The position numbers and the translations under genes were made by a program. From positions 1-11,665 of the forward strand of contig CABQMM010000016.1 of NCBI GenBank assembly GCA_902465215.1: a DNA stretch of 11,665 nt, written 5' to 3'. The notes below the pieces were generated by a model, which had not been told where the DNA came from, made no database searches, and worked only from the letters and a program-made list of their open reading frames with translations. This document shows positions 1-5,891 of this stretch, piece after piece (within the stretch, counting starts at the first letter, position 1; each line of letters starts with the position of its first letter). The DNA comes from an uncultured Bacillota bacterium (lineage in GTDB: Bacteria > Bacillota > Clostridia > Peptostreptococcales > Anaerovoracaceae).

Positions 1-38
1 TTATTATATTAGACTAACCGGTGAAAATTAAATCTAAA

Positions 39-64
39 AAAAATGCGTATTTCCGCAAAAATTT
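39..64. repeat. Leader repeat, copy 1 (near-palindromic TGCG/CGCA box)
   Basis: The core at 44-57 reads TGCGTATTTCCGCA, so TGCG faces CGCA across a short AT-rich centre. It sits in a wider block, AAAAA before it and AAAAATTT after it, that recurs at 115-139 with one single-base length change and about three substitutions. This copy lies just upstream of the -35 box of the ATPase promoter, where a regulator could bind. That it is an operator is inference; the repeat itself is directly visible. Confidence 0.5.
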
Positions 65-76
65 CTGCTAAACAAC

Positions 77-106
77 TTGATATTTCCGTTGATATTGCGG
101 TATACT
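77..106 (+). promoter_or_regulatory. Probable sigma-70-type promoter of the ATPase gene
   Basis: A -35 box TTGATA (77-82) and a -10 box TATACT (101-106) are separated by 18 bases, close to consensus for a housekeeping sigma factor. The expected start point, about 112-114, lies just before repeat copy 2 and some 40 bases upstream of the ATPase start codon. The octamer TTGATATT occurs twice here (77-84 and 89-96), 12 bases apart, so the -35 region and spacer are internally repeated. It may also supply transcription to the met genes downstream, since no clear terminator follows the ATPase. Confidence 0.6.
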
Positions 107-114
107 AATCTATG

Positions 115-139
115 AAAAATGCGGATATCGCAAAAATTT
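115..139. repeat. Leader repeat, copy 2 (near-palindromic TGCG/CGCA box)
   Basis: The core at 120-132 reads TGCGGATATCGCA, with TGCG facing CGCA and an ATAT-like centre. The flanks match copy 1 at 39-64 (AAAAA before, AAAAATTTT after). It lies between the predicted transcription start and the ribosome binding site, so it could act as a DNA operator or in the 5' leader of the mRNA. The stem is very short, so a stable RNA hairpin is unlikely. Confidence 0.5.
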
Positions 140-154
140 TATGGAGGAATTGAT

Positions 155-1456
155 ATGCAATATACGAGGAAACAATATCTGGATCAGTTAATCCAGAAAA
201 AGGACAACGGGCGCATCAAAGTTATCACCGGACTGCGTCGGAGCGGTAAGTCTTACCTTCTGTTTACACTTTACCGTCAGTATCTTTTGGACTGCGGCGT
301 TTCAGAAGACCGGATTGTGGGACTCGCTTTGGATGAAATTGATAACGCGAAATACCGCAACCCGTTTGAACTGAACAAGTTTGTGAAAGAACGAACCGCA
401 AACAAAGATGAGCAATATTATGTATTTATTGATGAAATTCAGTTTGTAACCGAGATTCCGAACCCCTACGTGGACGATCCAAATGAAAAGCTGAACTTTA
501 TCGACGTAGTGTTGGGTCTGATGAAACTTCCGAATGTGGACCTTTATGTGACCGGAAGCAATTCAAAGATGTTATCGTCTGATATCCTAACTCAGTTCCG
601 TGACCGAGGAGACGAAATCCGCGTCAACCCCCTTTCCTTTGCGGAAGTTTATGAAAACTACGAAGAAGACAAGCGCGGAGCATGGCGCGACTATTACACC
701 TATGGTGGAATGCCCCTTGTATGGATGGCTGAATCGCATGAAGAGAGAAGCCGCTATCTGCGCGACCTGTTCGACCGAACCTATATCAAAGATGTGCTGG
801 AAAGACATCAGATTAAAAACGATGCGGAAGTTTTGGAGATTCTTCTGAATGTTCTGGCATCAAGCATCGGTTCGCTGACGAATCCCAGCAAGCTATCGAA
901 TACTTTTGATAGTGAACGACATATCAAAATCGCTCCTGATACAATCGACACCTATATCGGATATTTCATGGACGCATTCTTGCTTCAAAGGGCTGAACGA
1001 TATGACGTAAAAGGACGAAAATATATCAAAACTCCTGTCAAATACTATTATTCCGATGTGGGCTTGAGAAATGCACGGCTTGGCTTCAGACAGCCGGAAG
1101 AAACTCACTTGATGGAAAATGTTCTCTACAATGACTTGCTGCGCAGGGGCTTTGATGTTGATGTCGGTGTAGTCGAGCAGAATATCAGAACCGAGTCCGG
1201 AAAGAATGCTCGCAAGCAGCTGGAGGTTGACTTCGTGGTAAACCGTGGAGATGAACGCTGCTATATCCAGTCAGCGCTCTCCATCGATGATCCTGATAAG
1301 AAAAAACAGGAAGTAGCATCGCTGCTTCGCATCCCGGATTTTTTTAAGAAAATCGTGGTCGTAAAGGACTACATCAAGCCTTGGCGGGACGAACACGGCA
1401 TACAATATATCGGCATTGAGGACTTTCTTCTGGATGAAAGTCTTATTTTCAAATAA
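155..1456 (+). CDS. AAA-family ATPase with DUF4143-type C-terminus
   Basis: This is a 433-residue cytoplasmic ATP-binding protein. Residues 26-33 (GLRRSGKS) form the Walker A loop, 89-96 (YVFIDEIQ) Walker B, and 131-140 (YVTGSNSKML) the sensor-like strand typical of this ATPase group. A helical middle (about 200-300, with RYLRDLFDRTYIKDVL) is followed by a C-terminal part resembling a PD-(D/E)XK nuclease fold: an ENVLYNDLLRRG helix at 321-332, EVDFVV at 357-362 and YIQSAL at 370-375, with Gln where an active nuclease usually has Lys. I chose the ATG at 155 because GGAGG (143-147) lies 7 bases upstream; an in-frame ATG at 119 has no such site and falls inside the leader repeat. Length and domain order are normal for the family. 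Its cellular role is not established. It precedes metF by 55 bases but is unrelated to methionine synthesis and is probably an accessory gene. Confidence 0.88.
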   Translation: MQYTRKQYLDQLIQKKDNGRIKVITGLRRSGKSYLLFTLYRQYLLDCGVSEDRIVGLALDEIDNAKYRNPFELNKFVKERTANKDEQYYVFIDEIQFVTEIPNPYVDDPNEKLNFIDVVLGLMKLPNVDLYVTGSNSKMLSSDILTQFRDRGDEIRVNPLSFAEVYENYEEDKRGAWRDYYTYGGMPLVWMAESHEERSRYLRDLFDRTYIKDVLERHQIKNDAEVLEILLNVLASSIGSLTNPSKLSNTFDSERHIKIAPDTIDTYIGYFMDAFLLQRAERYDVKGRKYIKTPVKYYYSDVGLRNARLGFRQPEETHLMENVLYNDLLRRGFDVDVGVVEQNIRTESGKNARKQLEVDFVVNRGDERCYIQSALSIDDPDKKKQEVASLLRIPDFFKKIVVVKDYIKPWRDEHGIQYIGIEDFLLDESLIFK

Positions 1457-1458
1457 GA
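1441..1458. repeat. Perfect 8-base inverted repeat over the ATPase stop codon
   Basis: TCTTATTT (1441-1448) and AAATAAGA (1451-1458) are exact reverse complements separated by two bases. The right arm contains the TAA stop of the ATPase gene. The stem is nearly all A-T and the spacer is too short for a tight RNA loop, so it would be a weak terminator at best. It could equally be a protein-binding site upstream of metF or chance in AT-rich DNA. Confidence 0.4.
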
Positions 1459-1511
1459 AACAATGTAAAAAAATGCGAAATAAATCGAAATTATTACCGG
1501 AGGCAAAAAAC

Positions 1512-2390
1512 ATGAAACTGATTCATACACTTGCGCAAGAAACACTCTCACTGTCGTTTGAAGTTTTCCCACCGAAACAAGATTCGGCTTTCGACAGTGT
1601 TAAAAAGGCTACCGAAGAAATTGCTAAACTGCGCCCTGCTTTTGTGAGCGTGACGTACGGTGCAGGCGGCGGCACCAGCCAATATACACTTGATATCGCA
1701 AAAAATATTAAAGACAGCTATGGCGTCTCCACACTTGCGCACCTGACCTGCGTGTCTTCGACGAAGGAAACCGTTCATCGCAAGATTGAAGAAATCAAGG
1801 CTGCGGGCATTGAAAATATCATGGCTCTGCGCGGGGATATTCCGCCTGACATGGACCTTTCCCATCAGGAAAAGTGGACATACCGCCATGCGATTGATTT
1901 AATCCGGGAGCTCAAGGAAAGCGGTGCGGATTTCTGTATCGGCGGTGCCTGCTACCCTGAAAAGCACCCGGAAAGCCACAATCAAAAAGAAGACATTCGT
2001 TTCCTGAAGGAAAAAGTTGACGCGGGTTGTGAGTTCTTAACGACGCAAATGTTTTTTGACAACAACCTTTTATATAACTTCCTTTATAAGATTCGGGAAG
2101 CAGGCATTACGGTTCCGGTCGTTGCCGGTATCATGCCGATTACAAATGCCAATCAGATTGAGCGCGCGCTTAAGCTTTCAGGCTCCCATGTGCCGCAGCG
2201 TTTTAAGAGTCTGGTGGACAAGTTTGGCAGTGACCCTGCAGCAATGAAGCAGGCAGGCATTGCCTATGCAACCGACCAAATCATCGACTTATTTGCCAAT
2301 AATGTAACGAATGTCCACGTTTACTCGATGAACAAGCCGGATGTCGCTCAAAAGATTCAGGCAAATCTTTCCGATATTCTCGGCAAGTAG
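1512..2390 (+). CDS. metF: 5,10-methylenetetrahydrofolate reductase
   Basis: MetF is a soluble flavoprotein that reduces 5,10-methylene-tetrahydrofolate to 5-methyl-tetrahydrofolate, the methyl donor for MetH. The 292-residue chain has the usual bacterial length and TIM-barrel motif order. FEVFPPK at 16-22 carries Glu17, matching the catalytic Glu of E. coli MetF. Next come FVSVTYGAGG at 44-53, HLTC at 77-80 and ALRGD at 105-109, whose Asp aligns with the flavin/folate Asp. GGACYPEKHPE (144-154), TQMFFD (178-183) and PVVAGIMPI (202-210) follow. The frame is open from 1416, overlapping the ATPase gene, but the ATG at 1512 is preceded by GGAGG (1499-1503) and starts exactly at the family's normal N-terminus. 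The gene is followed after 46 bases by the methionine synthase activation protein, so it heads a three-gene methionine cluster. No dedicated promoter is clear in the 55-base gap before it. Confidence 0.96.
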   Translation: MKLIHTLAQETLSLSFEVFPPKQDSAFDSVKKATEEIAKLRPAFVSVTYGAGGGTSQYTLDIAKNIKDSYGVSTLAHLTCVSSTKETVHRKIEEIKAAGIENIMALRGDIPPDMDLSHQEKWTYRHAIDLIRELKESGADFCIGGACYPEKHPESHNQKEDIRFLKEKVDAGCEFLTTQMFFDNNLLYNFLYKIREAGITVPVVAGIMPITNANQIERALKLSGSHVPQRFKSLVDKFGSDPAAMKQAGIAYATDQIIDLFANNVTNVHVYSMNKPDVAQKIQANLSDILGK

Positions 2391-2436
2391 ATTACAGATT
2401 CAATGTGCACGCATTTGAAATAAAGAAGGAATCAAA

Positions 2437-3114
2437 ATGGAATCAATTATCTTTACCAAAACCTATCCGCAGCCGCCTGTAAACAGGGCTGAAATTCTCC
2501 GTTATATGCGCTGCGTTGATTCAAACGGTGAATTTGACGAGCTGCTTGAAACTTGTCTTTCCGAATTACTGCCGCAGCTTTCTTATAAAGTCTGTTGGCG
2601 CGTTTCGGATATATCGGAAGACCTTGTCAAGACAAGCAGCCGCGTGCTTTCACGCGCTCTTCAGGGCTGCGATAAGCTAATTTTGTTTGCGGCTACCATC
2701 GGGCTTGCGCCGGATCGGCTGATTGCAAAATACGGCAGACTATCGCCGAGCAAAGCTTTATGTATGCAGGCAGTGGGCGCAGAGCGCGTCGAAAGTCTCT
2801 GTGATGCATTCTGTGAGGAAATTTCCGCGGACTATGCCGAAAAAGGCTATCATTCGCGCCGTCGTTTCAGCCCTGGCTACGGTGATTTTCCGCTTGACGC
2901 ACAGAAGGCAATTTTTCAGAGCCTTGACTGCCCGCGCAAAATCGGCCTGTCGCTCAACGACAGCCTCTTAATGTCTCCGAGCAAGTCGGTTACTGCACTA
3001 ATCGGGCTTTCTTCGGAAAGTTCATGTATACAAGACGAGGGCGGTAATTCTACATCGAATCATAAAAACTGTGCTGCCTGCAATAAGACAGACTGCCTTT
3101 TCCGAGAGGCTTAA
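2437..3114 (+). CDS. Methionine synthase activation protein (separate, B12-dependent type)
   Basis: This 225-residue protein resembles the C-terminal reactivation domain of cobalamin-dependent methionine synthase, encoded as its own gene. The best signature is RRRFSPGYGDFP (141-152), matching the RxxxxPGYxxxP segment that binds S-adenosylmethionine in MetH. SPSKSVTALIG at 180-190 corresponds to the end of that domain. By family knowledge it should help re-methylate oxidised cob(II)alamin on MetH using S-adenosylmethionine and an electron donor such as flavodoxin. Its position directly before a metH lacking this domain supports that role. A polar stretch (about 198-210) leads to a Cys-rich tail, C212-x2-C215-x4-C220, absent from the E. 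coli domain as I remember it and possibly a metal site. The ATG follows AGAAGGA at 2424-2430. The metH start is 23 bases downstream, so the two genes are surely co-transcribed. Confidence 0.88.
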   Translation: MESIIFTKTYPQPPVNRAEILRYMRCVDSNGEFDELLETCLSELLPQLSYKVCWRVSDISEDLVKTSSRVLSRALQGCDKLILFAATIGLAPDRLIAKYGRLSPSKALCMQAVGAERVESLCDAFCEEISADYAEKGYHSRRRFSPGYGDFPLDAQKAIFQSLDCPRKIGLSLNDSLLMSPSKSVTALIGLSSESSCIQDEGGNSTSNHKNCAACNKTDCLFREA

Positions 3115-3137
3115 CTCATCACAGAAAGGAAAAAAAC

Positions 3138-5564
3138 ATGAATATTTTAGATTATATGCACAAGCATCTGCTTTACTTAGACGGCGGCATGGGTACGCTG
3201 CTGCAGGATGCGGGTCTGAAACCAGGGGAATATCCTGAAAACTGGAATATCACGCATCCGGAGGTTATTCAAAGAATCCAGCGGGAATATTTTGAGGCCG
3301 GAAGCAATGTTGTCGCGACGAATACGTTTGGCGCGAACGCGTTAAAGTTTTCGCATGATGAATTATCCGCAATCATCGCGGCGGCAGTGCAGAACACCAA
3401 GATTGCGCGTGATACTTCCGCTTCTTCACAAGAAAAATACATTGCGCTGGACATCGGACCGTGCGGCAGACTTCTCAAGCCTTACGGCGATTTGGATTTT
3501 GAGGAGGCAGTCAGCCTTTTTGCGGAGGTTGTCCGCCTCGGAGCTGCAAACGGCGTCGATTTAATCTATATCGAAACAATGAGCGACAGCTACGAAACCA
3601 AAGCTGCACTTCTGGCAGCAAAAGAAAACTGCAATCTTCCGGTTTTTGTCTCCAACGCTTATGGTGAGGACGGCAAGCTGATGACCGGAGCCTCTCCTTC
3701 CGCAATGGTGGCACTCGCAGAAGGAATGGGTGCAGATGCGATTGGCGCAAACTGTTCCTTAGAGCCGAAACAAATGCATGGTGTAGTCAAAGAACTTCTG
3801 GAAAATGCGTCGATTCCGGTCTTATTAAAACCGAATGCCGGACTTCCGCAGGAGGAAAATGGAAAAGCAGTCTATGCTACACTTCCCGATGAATTTGCTG
3901 CAGATATGGCGGAGTATATCCGCAAAGGCGTTCGGATTACGGGTGGCTGCTGCGGCACCTCCCCTGCCTACATCCAAAAGCTGGTCGGTCTTTGCAGTGA
4001 AATCACACCTGTTCCTTTGACGGATAAGCAGATTACCTGTGTTTCCTCCTATACGCATGCGGTCAAATTTGAAGCGCAGCCCCTGCTGATTGGCGAACGA
4101 ATCAATCCGACGGGTAAGAAGCGTTTCAAGCAGGCATTAAAGGAACATGACATCGACTATATTCTGCAGGAAGGCATCCATCAGCAGGAATGCGGCGTGC
4201 ATATTTTAGATGTCAACGTTGGCCTGCCGGAAATTGATGAACCTTCCATGCTCAAAGAATCGGTGGAAGAACTGCAGGCAGTCATCAACCTGCCTCTGCA
4301 GATTGACACTTCGGATGCTGCCGCCATGGAAGCAGCACTCAGAGTCTACAACGGAAAAGCGATGATAAACTCCGTAAACGGAAAGGAAGAATCTATGAAA
4401 ACAATCTTCCCTCTGGTTAAAAAATACGGTGGTCTGGTGGTCGCTCTGACACTTGATGATAACGGCATTCCGAAAACAGCAGAAGAACGTGTTGCGATTG
4501 CAGAAAAGATTCTCTCCTGCGCGGCTTCCTACGGAATCAATAAAAAAAATATTATCTTTGATACCCTTGCCATGACGGTCAGTGCCGAACCAACAGCCGC
4601 CATGGAAACACTCAAGGCTCTCCGTATGATTAAAGAACATCTCGGCTGTCATACTTCCCTCGGCGTATCAAATGTATCGTTCGGCTTGCCAAAGCGCGAC
4701 GCCATCAATGCGGCATTTTATACCTGCGCATTGGAAAACGGACTTTCTGCGGCAATCATGAATCCGTATGCTCAGGATATGATGAAGTCCTATTACGCAT
4801 TCCGTGCCCTGCATCTCATGGATGAAAACTGCAGTGACTATATTGAATTCGTATCTTCTCTTCCGGAAGCTGCGCCTTCGGCTGGTCCGGCAGGAAGCAC
4901 AGTAGGTTCGGTTCAGACGGAAAACCCTGCTACCGGAGACTATGCTTCTTCCCTGCAGCGCGCAATTGTGAAAGGTCTGAAGGACCAAGCTGCTGAACTT
5001 ACTGCTGAAATGTTGAAGAATATGGAAGCACTTGAGATTATTCAGGGAGAAATTATCCCTGCGCTTGATATTGTAGGCAAAGGTTTTGAGGAAAAAAAAT
5101 TCTACCTTCCGCAGCTTTTGATGAGTGCGGAGGCGGCAAAAGCTTCTTTTGAAAAAATAAAAGAACAGATGTCAGGCGATACAGCTTCCAACAAATGCCC
5201 GGTTGTCATTGCAACGGTGCATGGCGATATTCACGACATCGGAAAAAATATCGTGCGTCTGTTGCTTGAAAATTACGGTTTTAAAGTTATTGATCTTGGC
5301 AAAGACGTTGCGCCGCAGGAAATTTTGGATGCCGTAATCAAGCACCATGCGCCTGCCGCCGGCCTGAGTGCATTGATGACGACCACCGTTCCCGCAATGC
5401 AGGAAACCATTCAGCTTTTAAAAGAGAAAGCACCTTGGTGTAAAGTCGTGGTAGGCGGCGCTGTTTTGAATCAGGAATACGCAGACCGCATCGGTGCCGA
5501 TCAATATGCAAAAGATGCGATGGAAACCATACGCTATGCCGATCGCATAGAATCGGGACAGTAG
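3138..5564 (+). CDS. metH: Cobalamin-dependent methionine synthase, three-module form
   Basis: MetH transfers a methyl group from 5-methyl-tetrahydrofolate, via enzyme-bound cobalamin, to homocysteine. The homocysteine module (about 1-295) has DGGMGT at 15-20 and the zinc ligands Cys206 (GANCS) and Cys271-Cys272 (GGCCGT). The folate-binding barrel (about 310-570) opens with GERINPTGKKR at 319-329 and contains DVNVGLPEID. A low-complexity linker rich in Ser, Pro, Ala and Gly (about 573-600) leads to the helical cap (about 605-685). The Rossmann-like cobalamin domain has the D-x-H-x-x-G motif at Asp697, His699 and Gly702; His699 should be the lower cobalt ligand. At 808 residues it lacks the roughly 330-residue activation domain of the E. 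coli enzyme, whose job is probably done by the protein encoded just upstream. AAAGGA at 3125-3130 precedes the ATG. All key residues are present, so it should be active. Confidence 0.96.
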   Translation: MNILDYMHKHLLYLDGGMGTLLQDAGLKPGEYPENWNITHPEVIQRIQREYFEAGSNVVATNTFGANALKFSHDELSAIIAAAVQNTKIARDTSASSQEKYIALDIGPCGRLLKPYGDLDFEEAVSLFAEVVRLGAANGVDLIYIETMSDSYETKAALLAAKENCNLPVFVSNAYGEDGKLMTGASPSAMVALAEGMGADAIGANCSLEPKQMHGVVKELLENASIPVLLKPNAGLPQEENGKAVYATLPDEFAADMAEYIRKGVRITGGCCGTSPAYIQKLVGLCSEITPVPLTDKQITCVSSYTHAVKFEAQPLLIGERINPTGKKRFKQALKEHDIDYILQEGIHQQECGVHILDVNVGLPEIDEPSMLKESVEELQAVINLPLQIDTSDAAAMEAALRVYNGKAMINSVNGKEESMKTIFPLVKKYGGLVVALTLDDNGIPKTAEERVAIAEKILSCAASYGINKKNIIFDTLAMTVSAEPTAAMETLKALRMIKEHLGCHTSLGVSNVSFGLPKRDAINAAFYTCALENGLSAAIMNPYAQDMMKSYYAFRALHLMDENCSDYIEFVSSLPEAAPSAGPAGSTVGSVQTENPATGDYASSLQRAIVKGLKDQAAELTAEMLKNMEALEIIQGEIIPALDIVGKGFEEKKFYLPQLLMSAEAAKASFEKIKEQMSGDTASNKCPVVIATVHGDIHDIGKNIVRLLLENYGFKVIDLGKDVAPQEILDAVIKHHAPAAGLSALMTTTVPAMQETIQLLKEKAPWCKVVVGGAVLNQEYADRIGADQYAKDAMETIRYADRIESGQ

Positions 5565-5590
5565 TGTTTGTTTAAAGCAAATCACCTGTC
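5557..5590 (+). other. Imperfect stem-loop spanning the metH stop codon
   Basis: GACAG (5557-5561) can pair with CTGTC (5586-5590). Inside this, GTG can pair with CAC and TTTG with CAAA around an AT-rich loop, leaving small bulges. The metH stop codon TAG (5562-5564) lies in the left arm. No run of T follows, so it does not look like an intrinsic terminator. It may affect mRNA stability or partly uncouple the small downstream gene, or it may be chance. Confidence 0.3.
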
Positions 5591-5632
5591 ACACTCCCGC
5601 CCTTATCTGCATATACTGCTAAGGGTGAAAAA

Positions 5633-5845
5633 ATGGGAAATAACTATAACTGCAATAATCACAACAACTGCGGCCCGAGAAAGAAAAAGGGCTTTAAAAT
5701 ATGCAAAGAGACCAAGGATGTAGGCTTTGTGCTTCTGGTTTTCGGCGCGGTTACGCTCTGCGCCCTTTTCCTCCCGCCGAAAGCGTGGCTGATTATGCTT
5801 GGGGTTTTACTCATCATTTGCGGAATTTCACTAATGAGAAAATAA
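5633..5845 (+). CDS. Small two-helix membrane protein of unknown function
   Basis: A 70-codon gene starts with ATG after an AAGGGTG ribosome binding site (from 5621). The N-terminus (1-13) is unusually rich in Asn, with Cys7 and Cys13, followed by a basic stretch PRKKKGFK (15-22) and Cys24. Two hydrophobic segments follow, about 30-48 and 52-68, joined by a tight PPK turn, so the protein should form a membrane hairpin. By the positive-inside rule the basic N-terminus and the final RK would be cytoplasmic. I recall similar short proteins with an FLPP turn in related Clostridia, but know of no assigned function. It lies 68 bases after metH on the same strand and its stop codon touches the terminator stem, so it could be the last gene of the met transcript. 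Its sequence gives no link to methionine metabolism. Confidence 0.72.
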   Translation: MGNNYNCNNHNNCGPRKKKGFKICKETKDVGFVLLVFGAVTLCALFLPPKAWLIMLGVLLIICGISLMRK

Positions 5846-5888
5846 GGGCCTTGGCCGCGCAGGTTTTGCGAGCGGCTAAAGCCCTTTT
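5844..5888. terminator. Bidirectional intrinsic terminator between convergent operons
   Basis: The left arm 5844-5858 pairs with the right arm 5872-5886 over 15 positions, with one C-A mismatch and one G-U pair on the plus strand, around a 13-base loop. The stem is GC-rich at both ends (AGGGC with GCCCT, GGCCGC with GCGGCT). On the plus strand TTTT and further T-rich sequence follow; on the minus strand the stem is followed by ATTTTC. It can therefore end both the met-side and the purL-side transcripts. It begins in the stop codon of the small membrane protein and ends 4 bases before the purL stop codon. Confidence 0.85.
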
Positions 5889-5891
5889 GAT

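Noticed and set aside
43..108. A 21-codon reading frame starting in repeat copy 1, whose first residues (MRIS) match those of the frame through repeat copy 2.
   Set aside because: It has no ribosome binding site and overlaps the promoter. The similar residues only reflect the DNA repeat; I see no sign of a real leader peptide.
119..154. A 12-codon N-terminal extension of the ATPase from the ATG at 119.
   Set aside because: It translates the leader repeat and has no ribosome site, while the ATG at 155 has GGAGG at ideal spacing and gives the usual family N-terminus.
1416..1511. A longer start for MetF overlapping the ATPase gene.
   Set aside because: The extra 32 residues do not resemble MetF, and the ATG at 1512 has a strong ribosome site.
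1457..1511. Possible S-adenosylmethionine or cobalamin riboswitch before metF, as is common for methionine genes.
   Set aside because: Only 55 bases are available and no riboswitch helices are visible; the 1-154 region also shows none.
5589..5617. A TATACT at 5612-5617 as the -10 box of a promoter for the small membrane protein.
   Set aside because: There is no convincing -35 box, and the start point would fall inside the ribosome binding site.
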